A stretch of DNA of 64,000 nt from Bacteroidota bacterium (GTDB lineage Bacteria; Bacteroidota; Bacteroidia; Chitinophagales; Chitinophagaceae). Made by a program: the position numbers and the translations under genes. Location: NCBI GenBank assembly GCA_029558715.1, contig JAKQEA010000078.1, positions 33,411 to 97,410 on the forward strand, written 5' to 3'. Positions 7,959 to 18,032 of this stretch are shown piece by piece (position 1 is the first letter of the stretch; each line of letters begins with the position of its first letter). The notes beneath the pieces were generated by a model. That model was not told where the DNA came from. It ran no database searches and saw nothing but the letters and a program-made list of their open reading frames with translations.

Positions 7959-10409
7959 TCATTGACCTACTTCAATTATTTTTTCCAGGCTGATCATCTT
8001 GCCTGATGTGGTCATTCCTTCCACAATCACCCTGAATTTTTTAGTACGGTCGCTGTTATAAAAACTTACAGGTATCACAGGGTTTATGTTATTGATAAAT
8101 ATATTCGGACGCCAATCCAGGGTAATGCGGCTGTCCGCTTTACTCATCAATTCTGTCTCCACTTTATAGTTCGGTGCATAAAATTCTTTTACTACTGAAA
8201 ATCCTTTGTAGGTAATCATATCTCCCCTGGAAGAATTGGTAATGTCCTGATCTTTTTTTGTATAGATGGCCAACGCACCACCAGCACCACCACCCGGTGC
8301 AGCCGGAAAGAAGCTGAATACTTTTACCATTGCTATCTGGTTAGCAGGGATAGTTGCCACAACTGCTGAGCTGGTCTCAATTTCATCCAGGTAAATAACC
8401 ATCGGAATATTTCCCAAAGAACTGGCTGATGGTCCTTGCCGGTAATATAACCTATACCCGGTGGGGTCATCAAATGGATTGTCAAGGCTCGGAAGCGATG
8501 ATGTACTATAATCAGGCTCCACAACAGATAATCCGGGCACCCTTGACTGCAGGTAATCGAAAATATTATTCTGCACGACGATGTCGCTGGTATTAACCAT
8601 ATCAAGTGTCCGGACAGCATCTCCACTAAACATTCCCCTCGTATATCGTTCAGCTAATTCTTCAGTCGGAGTTTTCTTTTTTACTGTAATTAACACATCT
8701 TCCAGCAGTATACCTTTCTCTTTTTGTATAGCCGTATAATCAGCAGCCAATATGTTTTGCATCTTCTTAAGACCCTGGTGTTCACCGGAAAAAATATTGC
8801 CTGATGCAGGCAATAGATACAACTTTTCCGTTGTATCTCCGCTTAACCTAACATCAATAAACTGACTTTTTTTGCCTCTTATATCCAGAATAAAAATCCG
8901 GCTATTCCCGAAAAAAATAAGTGAATCAAGTTTAAAAAAACCGTTCTTGTCCGTATTAATCATCTGAAAGTTCCTGCTCATTCCTTCTGCAGAGATAAGA
9001 GCCACTAACGGCTTATCCGCAAACGGCCGGTTAGTTCCTTCCATGCTGACTTTTCCAGATATAGTTATATAAGCAGGATCTGTATAGGCAAGCGGATTCC
9101 TGGCTTTCCCGGCCAGTTCACTCCACCTGAATCTTCTCCAGCCATTCGTCATCATTAACAGATCAAGTGCCGTTCTTACCGAATCATTATCAGACAAAAA
9201 ATACCAGGACGGATTATGTATATATCCTTTCAGGTCTGATGTGAGGAGAAGGCTTGAATAAATAGATTCCTCCCTTGAAGAATGAAGGCTATAATCTGCA
9301 TCTGTTACAGATACTGATATACTGCCCTGTATTGTATCGGGCATAATTATTTTAAAATGATTCCTTCCTTTGGAAGAAAAACTGAGTGTATCTGTCCGTA
9401 ATGATACTGCCTGGATATATTCCTTATTATTGACAAAGAATAGTCTCTCAGCAAGCGGAATATCATCCTTATTAAAAACCGTTACCTGTAAAATGCCTGA
9501 ATTTAATTTTTCTGTGTTAATGGTTCCCTGTATTTCTCCTTTGCCGGAATTAATATTTTGACGAAAAACAATATGGTGCTGCATCTGGCCAATCATATAA
9601 GCAGCTTTTGATGAAAGATCGTTGGCTCCCTGCTTTATCTCAAAAAAAACTCCTTGCGGGTAAGGAATCATGGTAAAACCGATTCCCTTGTCAGTGGCAG
9701 CCGGCAATTGATATTTTTTTGTACCTGCATCCCCATCCAATGCAGCAAAATACACTTCATTAATTTCTGGAGTAAGTTCAAACATTCCCATGCCGTCATG
9801 ATATGCAGAGAAAGCAGTTATCTTTTCATTCTTACTGTTATTTATATAACCGCTTACCTGTACCGGCATACCTTTCTCATCAGTTGCCTTAAATGCAATT
9901 GTATTAGAAAGGCCACTGATAAAATTCCCCCCCTCCGGAAAGAATTCAAGCCTTATCTCTTTTTGTTTGGCTGTACTGGCTTCTTTGACTTTCTTTCCGA
10001 AAATGAAAATATTTTTTCTGTAGATAAAATCAGTTCCATTATTCAGCATTGTCGGAGACCATGCCCTGACAGAGTAATTACCTGTAGCCAATGAATCAGG
10101 CAATTCAAACTGACCATTTGTAACTCCCAGCACTACAGGCAATATCTTTTTGCCCACTACTGCTGAAGACCCGTTAAAAAGTTCAACATATAATACAGAA
10201 CTTATTGTATCCGGCTGATAGTCTGAATACAAATAAGCCTTGAACCATAGGGTTTCTCCGGCCAGGTAATTATCCCGGTCAAAATGAAGATAGACTTTCT
10301 CTATCGGTGATTTTTTATACCATTGATTCAGCAACTCCTCCGGTTTTTGAGAATTCCCGATTGAAGAAAAAAGAAAAAACCCGTAGAATGCCAGTAATGC
10401 TCTTTTCAT
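7959..10409 (-). CDS. MG2-domain / TonB-plug-like envelope protein
   Basis: 816 residues with a signal peptide (MKRALLAFYGFFLFSS). Residues ~35-130 resemble an alpha-2-macroglobulin MG2 domain (EKVYLHFDRDNYLAGETLWFK, LPDSLATGNYSVRAW). Beta-sandwich segments follow, including a carboxypeptidase-regulatory-like region near residues 445-520 (GKVSMEGTNRPFADK). The region ~590-720 resembles a TonB receptor plug (DYLQSRVPGLSV, IPMVIYLDEIE, GGALAIYTKK), but no 22-strand barrel follows. Such proteins are common in Chitinophagaceae and have no known function; a role in envelope transport or as a partner of a separate channel is possible. Single gene, convergent with the DinB-like gene. Confidence 0.75.
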   Translation of the reverse strand: MKRALLAFYGFFLFSSIGNSQKPEELLNQWYKKSPIEKVYLHFDRDNYLAGETLWFKAYLYSDYQPDTISSVLYVELFNGSSAVVGKKILPVVLGVTNGQFELPDSLATGNYSVRAWSPTMLNNGTDFIYRKNIFIFGKKVKEASTAKQKEIRLEFFPEGGNFISGLSNTIAFKATDEKGMPVQVSGYINNSKNEKITAFSAYHDGMGMFELTPEINEVYFAALDGDAGTKKYQLPAATDKGIGFTMIPYPQGVFFEIKQGANDLSSKAAYMIGQMQHHIVFRQNINSGKGEIQGTINTEKLNSGILQVTVFNKDDIPLAERLFFVNNKEYIQAVSLRTDTLSFSSKGRNHFKIIMPDTIQGSISVSVTDADYSLHSSREESIYSSLLLTSDLKGYIHNPSWYFLSDNDSVRTALDLLMMTNGWRRFRWSELAGKARNPLAYTDPAYITISGKVSMEGTNRPFADKPLVALISAEGMSRNFQMINTDKNGFFKLDSLIFFGNSRIFILDIRGKKSQFIDVRLSGDTTEKLYLLPASGNIFSGEHQGLKKMQNILAADYTAIQKEKGILLEDVLITVKKKTPTEELAERYTRGMFSGDAVRTLDMVNTSDIVVQNNIFDYLQSRVPGLSVVEPDYSTSSLPSLDNPFDDPTGYRLYYRQGPSASSLGNIPMVIYLDEIETSSAVVATIPANQIAMVKVFSFFPAAPGGGAGGALAIYTKKDQDITNSSRGDMITYKGFSVVKEFYAPNYKVETELMSKADSRITLDWRPNIFINNINPVIPVSFYNSDRTKKFRVIVEGMTTSGKMISLEKIIEVGQ

Positions 10410-10567
10410 TAGTTTTCACAAATGTGGCTATGAAATTAAATGCATTATCCTGAAAACCAAAAGAAGAAGCTGTTAACAGCAGTATAATACGGGGAGATCA
10501 GGCTGTAATTTACCTGTTGGATAAGCTGCACATTATGCCTATTTTGTGTAGACTTTTAACCGGAAAT

Positions 10568-10978
10568 ATGAAAAAATTCACCCTGATAGCTGTTTTAGTG
10601 CTGTTGATGACAGGATGCAAAAAAACAGTTGAAGATATACAGCAAGACCTTGTTATAAGGGCGATGACTGACGGGCAGTGGGCTATTACCAGTTTTACCC
10701 TGAATGGCTCAGATATTACAGCCGATTTTACCAATTACAGATTCAAGTACTATAGTAATAAGACCGTTGATGCTATCAAGAATGGAACTACTGAAAAAAC
10801 AGGCACCTGGGATGGTAATGCCAGCACAATGACCACCTGGGCTAATTTTACTGCAGCATCTTATCCATTATCATTGATAAATGGAAGCTGGCTAATAACA
10901 AGAAACAGCTGGACTTATGTGGAGGCTACCCAAACCAATGGTACTGAAGTAAAAAATATGCGGCTTGATAAATTGTAA
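10568..10978 (+). CDS. Small lipoprotein, lipocalin-like
   Basis: 136 residues starting at MKKFTLIAVLVLLMTGC, a type II signal with lipobox LMTGC; an upstream in-frame extension to 10517 would spoil this signal. The rest is beta-rich: DGQWAITSFTLNGSDIT, YRFKYYSNKTV, TGTWDGNASTMT, WTYVEATQTNGTEV. It fits the lipocalin-like family of Bacteroidota lipoproteins that bind small hydrophobic ligands. The ligand is unknown. It lies alone, 140 bases before the PKD adhesin gene. Confidence 0.75.
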   Translation: MKKFTLIAVLVLLMTGCKKTVEDIQQDLVIRAMTDGQWAITSFTLNGSDITADFTNYRFKYYSNKTVDAIKNGTTEKTGTWDGNASTMTTWANFTAASYPLSLINGSWLITRNSWTYVEATQTNGTEVKNMRLDKL

Positions 10979-11118
10979 ATGCCAATGTTTGGTTTAGTCC
11001 GCCACTTTCGTTAAACAAATTATGCTGATCAGTGTCATATTTGCCAACCGCCTGACCTCTTTTATTAAGTTGAAAAATCTTTTACATAAAAAAGAGAACA
11101 GGCAAAGAAGAAGAATCG

Positions 11119-14100
11119 TTGTTAGGAATAGTTTTTGTGTGTAATAGTTCCCTTAATAAAACCAGCTACCTGTTGAAACCGATCCATCATACAGCCACGG
11201 GAAGATTTTTTATCCTCTTTTTTTTACTCATCAGTGCTTTTGCTGCCCGATCTCAGCCCGTTGCAAATTTTACAGGATCTCCCCTTGCAGGTTGCTCTCC
11301 GTTAATTGTAAATTTCCAGGATCAATCAACAGGCAATCCTGCTGTATGGAACTGGGATTTCGGAAATGGAAACACATCAACCCTTCAAAACCCTACAGCA
11401 AGTTATTTTACTCCGGGCACCTACACCGTTACCCTGACAGTTACCAATGCCAGCGGCAGTAATACATTGATAAGAACAAATTATGTTACGGTGTATGAAC
11501 CGCCTGCTGTGGATTTTTCCGCAAATATTACAAGTGGTTGCTTCCCTTTAAGGGTTCAGTTGACCGATCTTTCAACTGCTGGTGCCGGTAACACTAATGT
11601 AAGCTGGGAATGGGATTTTGGCAATGGAACAACTTCTACACTGCAAAATCCGCTGGTAACTTATACGACTGCCGGTGTTTTTAATGTAACATTAAAAGTT
11701 ACAAATGACAAAGGCTGTACCCGAACCATTAGCCGGCCAAATTTTATAACCGTTACTCCGGGTGTCACTGCCGGGTTTACAAATACACAGCCAACAGTAT
11801 GCACTGCTCCTGCTACTATTTCATTTACCAATACATCTACAGGGCCGCCTGTATTAACTTATTTGTGGGATTTTGGAGATGGAAATTTTTCTGCCGCAGC
11901 AAATCCCGTACATACTTACACAGCCAATGGAACATATACAGTAACACTTGTAACTTTCAGTTCTGCGGGCTGCCAGGATACTGTAATTAGTAATCCCATA
12001 ATAATCGGAGGGTACAGTGCTACCTTTTCTTATCCGCCAAATGTTTGTATCAATGAAACTGTAAGCTTTACCAACACATCAATTCCGCTTCCGTCCAGTT
12101 CTGGCTGGAATTTTGGCGATGGCGGTACTGCCAATGGAATCACCGTCACACATAGTTATACTACTGTGGGTGTATATACTGTTAAGCTATATAATACTTA
12201 CCCGGGTTGTCTTGATTCAGTTGAGCAGATTATTTCTGTTAATCCCAGGCCTGTAGCTGATTTTACGGCTCCTATCACCTCGAGATGTGAGCCCCCGCTA
12301 ACAGTAAATTTCCAGGACCTTTCGACAGGTGGCGCAGTTAGCTGGCTATGGGATTTTGGCGATGGTGGTACCTCCACAGCTCAGAATCCGGCTCACACCT
12401 ACACTACATACGGCATATTTACAGTTACACTGATAGCGACAAATAGTTTCGGTTGTACAGATACTATTGTCCGGCCCGATTTCGTCACCATACAAAGAGC
12501 TAACATAACCATTCCTGCCCTGCCAGACCGGGGATGTGTACCATTCACTATTGCTCCGGTTCCTGTCATTACTGCGGTAGATGCGGTTACTTCTTATGAA
12601 TGGGATTTCGGTGATGGTGGCACTTCCGTTTTACCGAACCCTGTTCACACATATACTGTGCAGGGAACATATACAGTAAGGTTAATCATTACCACCAGTA
12701 CCGGCTGTCGTGATACACTGACTATTCCTGCTGCAATACGTGTGGGTAATAAACCTATTGCTGACTTTTCTGCAGCTCCAAATCCTGTTTGTGCAACTGA
12801 ACCTGTACAATTTACAGACTTGTCCGTGCCGGCTGATGAATGGTATTGGGATTTTGGAGATGGTGGTACGTCTATTTTACAAAATCCCACTCACTCTTAT
12901 AATGATACGGGTTACTTTACAATAAGATTAATTGCCGTAAACAATGGTTGCCCTGATACCATAACAAGAACGAATTACATTTATGTTTTACCTCCAATTG
13001 CCCGTTTCCTGGTTACTCCCGATTGTGGCAACAGGGTTCGTTTTACTTTTACAGATCAGTCAATAGCTCCTCTCACATGGGAATGGAATTTTGGAGATGG
13101 CAGCCCCCTTGTAAACATTCAAAATCCGGTACATCTCTTTCCGGGATTAGGAGCTTATAATGTACAATTGATAGTAACAAATGGTGGCTGTGCGGATACT
13201 ACTGTGCAGGTCGTTAATGCGCTGGACGAAAGAGCAGATTTCACAACTCCCCAAACTACATTATGCAAAATAGGTAATGTGGTTTTTAATGGTATCGGGT
13301 TTAATCCGGCAAATATAACTAACTATAGCTGGGACTTTGGGGATGGTAATACTGCCATTGGCACTACTCCTGTCATAGCTCACAGTTATACCAACCCCGG
13401 TACTTATTCAGTTACTCTTACCATTACAGATCTTAATGGTTGTACAAACACTATTGTAAAAAACAATTATATCCGCATCAACGGCCCTACAGCCAATTTT
13501 ACTGCCAGTAATGTAGTTGGTTGTACTGGTCTTATCACCACGTTTAATGATCTTTCAACTACCGATGGACTAAATAATATAACCAACTGGCAATGGAATT
13601 TTGGTGATGGTGTTATTCAAAGCTTTTCGGCTCCTCCTTTTCAACATACTTACAATACTGCAGGTACATTCTCTGTCAAACTTATTATCACAGATGCAAG
13701 TGGCTGTATGGATAGCATTATTATACCTGACCTTGTGACAGCGACAAACCCATTCCCTGATTTTATTACTGCTGATACGCTGACCTGTCCCGGCGCTATT
13801 GTTACTTTCACAAATACCACAACCCCGGCTGGATTAACGAGTTTCTGGGATTTCGGTGATGGCAATACTTCAACTATTTCTTCTCCAACCCATTCATATG
13901 CCGCTACCGGGTTATATACCGTTAAGCTTACAGTACAGGACACTTTCGGATGTGCTGACTCAATAACTAAGACAAGTTTCATACGGGTTGACCTCCCCAT
14001 TCCGAATTTTACGGTAAGCGATTCCGTTACTTCTTGTACACCGCTGGAAGTACAGTTTACCAATACCTCTACGTTCTACAGCTCCGTTTCATGGGATTTC

Positions 14101-15531
14101 GGTCCGGGTCAGGGGAATTCAACATTGAATAATCCAATTCATTTTTATTCCGCTCCTGGTGTTTATCCTGTCAAACTGGTTGTAACCAGTCCTGGCGGAT
14201 GCATGGATTCGATAATAAAAATTATCCGTGTTTATGACACGGCAGGTTCAAGGATCAACTACTTACCAATCGATGGCTGCAAACCATTACCGGTCACACT
14301 TTCAGTGTTAACCCCGGGACCAATGACTTCCTATTTCTGGGATTTTGGTGATGGCACTACACAAACCACAACTACTCCCAACGCCAATCATATTTATGCA
14401 TCATTCGGCAATTTTCTTCCAAAAATAATTATGGAAGATCCTTCGGGTTGTTTAATACCGCTACAGGGAATTGATACCGTTTTTGTTAGTGGCGCTGAAG
14501 CTAAGTTTGGTGCAGATACTACATTTTTCTGTGATTTTGGTATGGTAAACTTTACTGACTCTACCACTTTTAATGATCCGATTGCAATTTACAACTGGGA
14601 TTTTGGTGACGGGGGCAGTTCCACTTTACAGAACCCTTCCCATCAGTACACAACACAAGGATTGTATACAGTCCAATTAATCGTTCAAACACAGCTTGGT
14701 TGCCGGGATACATTATCAAAACCAGCACTTATAAAAGTGATACAACGTCCCCTGGTTGATATTGGTGGCGATTCAGTTATTTGCATAAACTCATCGATCC
14801 TGCATACCGGCGTTTTTATTCAACCTGATACATCAATCGTTACCTGGCAATGGACATTTCCCAATGGGAATTCATCGACTTTACAAAATCCGCCGGCACA
14901 GACCTATACAGTTACCGGTAATTTTGTTGCAACAGCTATTGCCACTAACAGCAGCGGTTGCAAAGACACAACCCGTCAAAATATTATCGTAAATCCTTTG
15001 CCGGTTGTCAATATGCCCGGGCAAATGACTATACAGGCTGGCTTCCCAGTTACAATTCCTGCTACTTATTCACCTAATACTGTCAGTTGGCTGTGGTCTC
15101 CTTCTGCCGGTTTAAGTTGCACTACCTGCCCTACTCCTGACGCCGGACCAAAGTTTAATACAACATACCAGGTGTATTTCACAGATGATAACAACTGCAG
15201 TAATATTGGCTCGATACAGATTACTGTTATATGTAAAGACGGGAATTTATTTATTCCAAATACCTTTTCACCAAATGGTGACGGAAGTAACGATGTATTT
15301 TATCCAAGAGGAAAAGGCCTGGAGAGAGTAAAGACGCTTCGGATCTTCAATCGTTGGGGCGAAGTAGTATTTGAAAAAAGAGACTTCCCGGTAAATGATG
15401 CCTCTGCAGGATGGAACGGGTCTTATAAAGGTCAGAAACCAAAAGCTGATGTATATGTATACCAGGCTGAAGTTTTTTGTGATAATGGTGATATAATCCG
15501 GCTAAACGGAAATATTGCATTGATATTATAA
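11119..15531 (+). CDS. Giant PKD-repeat surface protein with T9SS type B sorting domain
   Basis: Up to 1470 residues. After a hydrophobic signal (FFILFFLLISAFAARSQ) come about 15 PKD domains of ~85 residues, each marked by WDFG[DN]G or a variant (WNFGDG, WDFGPG, WTFPNG). The last ~95 residues form the gliding-motility-associated C-terminal domain (FIPNTFSPNGDGSNDVF, LRIFNRWGEVVFE, GWNGSYKG, VYVYQAEV), a type B T9SS signal. The protein should be displayed on the cell surface as a repetitive adhesin. No ATG precedes the signal peptide: TTG at 11119 or TTG at 11173 must be the start, and I list the longer form. The PorP/SprF gene begins 2 bases after its stop, so the two are surely co-transcribed. 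Confidence 0.92.
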   Translation: MLGIVFVCNSSLNKTSYLLKPIHHTATGRFFILFFLLISAFAARSQPVANFTGSPLAGCSPLIVNFQDQSTGNPAVWNWDFGNGNTSTLQNPTASYFTPGTYTVTLTVTNASGSNTLIRTNYVTVYEPPAVDFSANITSGCFPLRVQLTDLSTAGAGNTNVSWEWDFGNGTTSTLQNPLVTYTTAGVFNVTLKVTNDKGCTRTISRPNFITVTPGVTAGFTNTQPTVCTAPATISFTNTSTGPPVLTYLWDFGDGNFSAAANPVHTYTANGTYTVTLVTFSSAGCQDTVISNPIIIGGYSATFSYPPNVCINETVSFTNTSIPLPSSSGWNFGDGGTANGITVTHSYTTVGVYTVKLYNTYPGCLDSVEQIISVNPRPVADFTAPITSRCEPPLTVNFQDLSTGGAVSWLWDFGDGGTSTAQNPAHTYTTYGIFTVTLIATNSFGCTDTIVRPDFVTIQRANITIPALPDRGCVPFTIAPVPVITAVDAVTSYEWDFGDGGTSVLPNPVHTYTVQGTYTVRLIITTSTGCRDTLTIPAAIRVGNKPIADFSAAPNPVCATEPVQFTDLSVPADEWYWDFGDGGTSILQNPTHSYNDTGYFTIRLIAVNNGCPDTITRTNYIYVLPPIARFLVTPDCGNRVRFTFTDQSIAPLTWEWNFGDGSPLVNIQNPVHLFPGLGAYNVQLIVTNGGCADTTVQVVNALDERADFTTPQTTLCKIGNVVFNGIGFNPANITNYSWDFGDGNTAIGTTPVIAHSYTNPGTYSVTLTITDLNGCTNTIVKNNYIRINGPTANFTASNVVGCTGLITTFNDLSTTDGLNNITNWQWNFGDGVIQSFSAPPFQHTYNTAGTFSVKLIITDASGCMDSIIIPDLVTATNPFPDFITADTLTCPGAIVTFTNTTTPAGLTSFWDFGDGNTSTISSPTHSYAATGLYTVKLTVQDTFGCADSITKTSFIRVDLPIPNFTVSDSVTSCTPLEVQFTNTSTFYSSVSWDFGPGQGNSTLNNPIHFYSAPGVYPVKLVVTSPGGCMDSIIKIIRVYDTAGSRINYLPIDGCKPLPVTLSVLTPGPMTSYFWDFGDGTTQTTTTPNANHIYASFGNFLPKIIMEDPSGCLIPLQGIDTVFVSGAEAKFGADTTFFCDFGMVNFTDSTTFNDPIAIYNWDFGDGGSSTLQNPSHQYTTQGLYTVQLIVQTQLGCRDTLSKPALIKVIQRPLVDIGGDSVICINSSILHTGVFIQPDTSIVTWQWTFPNGNSSTLQNPPAQTYTVTGNFVATAIATNSSGCKDTTRQNIIVNPLPVVNMPGQMTIQAGFPVTIPATYSPNTVSWLWSPSAGLSCTTCPTPDAGPKFNTTYQVYFTDDNNCSNIGSIQITVICKDGNLFIPNTFSPNGDGSNDVFYPRGKGLERVKTLRIFNRWGEVVFEKRDFPVNDASAGWNGSYKGQKPKADVYVYQAEVFCDNGDIIRLNGNIALIL

Positions 15532-15533
15532 TT

Positions 15534-16547
15534 ATGAAATTGAGAGTGACTATAAAAAAAATGGGTGTACTGCTTGCCATAAGCTTATCACAATGGGCTG
15601 TGCAGGCACAGGATATTCATTTTTCTCAATTTTCAGAAGCACCTCTTTGGAGAAATCCTTCACTGGCTGGAATATTTACTGGTGATATACGGGTGCAGGC
15701 TGTTTACAGAGACCAGTGGAATAGTGTGACAAATGCTTACAGAACAGGATCTATGAATGCTGAATACAAATTACCGGTAGGTAAAGTTAACGACTTCCTT
15801 ACAGTGGGTATGCAAGTCTTGTATGACAGGGCCGGGACTATTGGATGGACATCAACACATGTACTACCCGCCTTGAATTATCACAAATCATTGAGTACGC
15901 AAAATAACCGTTATCTCTCTTTAGGTTTCATGGGAGGTTTGGTCCAACGTCGATTCGATCCTTCAAAAATGACTACAAACAGTCAGTATGACAATGGTGG
16001 CCTGGGAGAAAACCTGGCTAACTCACAGTACAGCTATCTGGATGGAAGTGTGGGGATGAGTTATAATTCCAATTTAAATTTCAACCCGGATAATACCTTT
16101 TACATCGGCGCTGCTTATCATCACTTTAACAGGCCTAACAATTCATTCTACAGAAATGCCGCTATAGAGCTTCATCCCAAATGGGTTTTTTCAGGCGGTC
16201 TCAAACTCGGTGTATCTGATTATGCTTACCTCACTGTACAAGCCGATCATTCAAAACAAGGCGGATTTGCTGAAACAATGGCTGGAATCATGTATGGTTT
16301 AAAACTTGGTGAAGACCCTGATAATCCTGCTTACACCTTACATGCAGGTAGTTTTCTTCGCTGGAATGATGCATTGATTCCTGTAATTAAAATTGATTAT
16401 ACTCCCTTCTCCGCAGCGCTAAGCTATGATGTAAATATTTCAAAACTTAAACCATCAAGTTATGGCCGTGGTGGTTTTGAACTATCTGTTTCTTATATCG
16501 GATTCCTGAAAAGAAATGAAGGTTATCTTCTCTGTCCCAAATTTTGA
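15534..16547 (+). CDS. PorP/SprF-family T9SS outer-membrane protein
   Basis: 337 residues with a signal peptide (VLLAISLSQWAVQAQ). The start of the mature chain, DIHFSQFSEAPLWRNPSLAG, is the family hallmark; the rest is an alternating beta-barrel (LTVGMQVLYDRAGTIG, FYIGAAYHHFNRP, AALSYDVNISKL) ending in an aromatic/charged terminus. In Flavobacterium johnsoniae, SprF is needed for secretion of the adhesin SprB, so this protein probably serves the PKD protein encoded directly upstream. ATG at 15534 lies 2 bases after that gene's stop. Confidence 0.93.
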   Translation: MKLRVTIKKMGVLLAISLSQWAVQAQDIHFSQFSEAPLWRNPSLAGIFTGDIRVQAVYRDQWNSVTNAYRTGSMNAEYKLPVGKVNDFLTVGMQVLYDRAGTIGWTSTHVLPALNYHKSLSTQNNRYLSLGFMGGLVQRRFDPSKMTTNSQYDNGGLGENLANSQYSYLDGSVGMSYNSNLNFNPDNTFYIGAAYHHFNRPNNSFYRNAAIELHPKWVFSGGLKLGVSDYAYLTVQADHSKQGGFAETMAGIMYGLKLGEDPDNPAYTLHAGSFLRWNDALIPVIKIDYTPFSAALSYDVNISKLKPSSYGRGGFELSVSYIGFLKRNEGYLLCPKF

Positions 16548-16549
16548 TT

Positions 16550-16588
16550 TGGCAAAATAAATAGCAGCGTAATCTTTTTACTTTGCCA
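16550..16588. repeat. Inverted repeat between convergent genes
   Basis: TGGCAAA (16550-16556) and TTTGCCA (16582-16588) flank a 25-base loop, with a T-rich tract following on the plus strand (ending near 16602). It could act as a weak terminator for the PorP/SprF unit. Confidence 0.35.
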
Positions 16589-16611
16589 GGTTTCACTTTT
16601 TTTAGACTTAA

Positions 16612-17313
16612 CTATTCCTCTTTTGTTTCAAACAATCCTTTCCAAACCAATGCAGCGGCAATACCACCAACAATGGGTGCCACTATAAAAAGCCACAATT
16701 GAGTTAAAGCCTTGCCTTGCGCAAAAACTGCCGGGCCAAAACTACGGGCGGGGTTTACTGATGTTCCTGTAACAGGAATAGCCACCAGGTGAATCAGCAC
16801 CAGTGTTAAACCAATGGCAAGACCTGCCATGGTCCCATTACCCCATTTTGAAGTGGTTCCGAAAATAACAATCAGGAAAAGAAAAGTTAGTACCGCTTCC
16901 GTAATAAAAGCTGAGGTCATATTATAACCCCCAAGATAACCTTCACCCCATCCATTTGAGCCAAGTGCCCATTCACCCATTATAAATCCCGGAGACCCTT
17001 TCTGAATCAGGTATAATACTCCTGAAGCCAAAACAGCACCAGTCAGTTGCCCGATAATATACTGAACTGCCTCACCAGCTTTTATTTTTCCTGCTACCAG
17101 CATTGAAATAGTAATGGCAGGATTAATATGGCAACCACTGATACCGCCAATGGCATAAGCCATAACCACCACCGCAAGACCAAAAGCAAATGAAATTCCA
17201 AGCAAACCAATTCCTGATGGCCCCGTGACAGAAATACCGGATATTACTGCAGCACCACAACCAAAAAGAACCAGGGAAAATGTCCCGATCAATTCTGCTA
17301 AAAGCTTTCTCAT
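16612..17313 (-). CDS. aqpZ: Aquaporin, AqpZ-type water channel
   Basis: 233 residues starting at MRKLLAEL; a TTG six bases upstream is less likely. Six membrane helices and the two pore motifs NPA are visible (residues 64-66 in CHINPAIT, 187-189 in SVNPARS). The selectivity-filter residues read as F43, H175, T184 and R190, the arrangement of water-specific AqpZ rather than glycerol facilitators. The product moves water across the inner membrane during osmotic shifts. It is monocistronic and divergent from the peroxiredoxin gene, with 116 bases between them. Confidence 0.93.
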   Translation of the reverse strand: MRKLLAELIGTFSLVLFGCGAAVISGISVTGPSGIGLLGISFAFGLAVVVMAYAIGGISGCHINPAITISMLVAGKIKAGEAVQYIIGQLTGAVLASGVLYLIQKGSPGFIMGEWALGSNGWGEGYLGGYNMTSAFITEAVLTFLFLIVIFGTTSKWGNGTMAGLAIGLTLVLIHLVAIPVTGTSVNPARSFGPAVFAQGKALTQLWLFIVAPIVGGIAAALVWKGLFETKEE

Positions 17314-17429
17314 AAACAAAGTGTTTTAGGTGAAAAAAGAGAATTTTCGCAACAACTATTTCAGCAGTTGCTTGTTTCTTTGAGGGTATACCGAATATAA
17401 CATTATTATTTTTATTTAACCACAAAACC

Positions 17430-17900
17430 ATGAGTCTTCAAGTTGGCCAGACGGCCCCGGACTTTACATTACACGATAGTGATAAAAAACAGGTTACACT
17501 TTCTGAAGAAAAAGGAAACAATGTGCTGTTACTATTCTTCCCACAGGCCTTTACAGGTGTTTGCACCAAAGAGTTGTGTTCTGTCCGGGATAATATTGCC
17601 ACATATAACGATACAAACGCCAAAGTCTTTGGCATTTCTGTCGATTCAGTTTTTACATTGGCCAAATTCAAAGAGGAACAACAATTTAATTTTCCGCTGC
17701 TTAGCGATTTTAATAAGGAAGTATCAGAAGCGTATAACTGCCTCTATAAAGATTGGATACTAAATATGAAAGGTGTTTCAAAAAGATCAGCTTTTATAAT
17801 TGATAAATCAGGCATCATTCAATATGCTGAGGTATTAGAAAGCGCAGGCGATGTGCCTGATTTTGAGAAAATCAATGCGGTACTTAGCAGACTAAACTAA
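17430..17900 (+). CDS. Peroxiredoxin (AhpC/TSA, BCP/AhpE-like)
   Basis: 156 residues, cytoplasmic. The peroxidatic site reads FPQAFTGVC: P38, T42 and C45 form the PxxxTxxC motif. A second Cys at 50 (TKELC) is placed as a resolving Cys in atypical two-Cys enzymes, though this is inferred. VFGISVDSVFTLAKF and SAFIIDKSGIIQYAEV are the expected central strands. It reduces hydrogen peroxide and organic peroxides using thioredoxin or a similar donor. The 3' end overlaps a small hairpin. Confidence 0.9.
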   Translation: MSLQVGQTAPDFTLHDSDKKQVTLSEEKGNNVLLLFFPQAFTGVCTKELCSVRDNIATYNDTNAKVFGISVDSVFTLAKFKEEQQFNFPLLSDFNKEVSEAYNCLYKDWILNMKGVSKRSAFIIDKSGIIQYAEVLESAGDVPDFEKINAVLSRLN

Positions 17901-17908
17901 GGTTTAGT
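17891..17908 (+). terminator. Hairpin overlapping the peroxiredoxin stop
   Basis: ACTAAAC (17891-17897) and GTTTAGT (17902-17908) are exact reverse complements with a 4-base loop that contains the stop codon; an AT-rich tract follows. It is a possible intrinsic terminator, though the T run is poor. Confidence 0.4.
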
Positions 17909-18032
17909 TAATAATTTTACTTCGGAACCTCTAACTTATTGATTTATAGACTGTAAATTTCAATCGTAGTTTTACGTTGTACGTTTAAAAAATTAGGCCT
18001 ACTTTTCGAATAATAAAAGTAAATTTGTTTCG

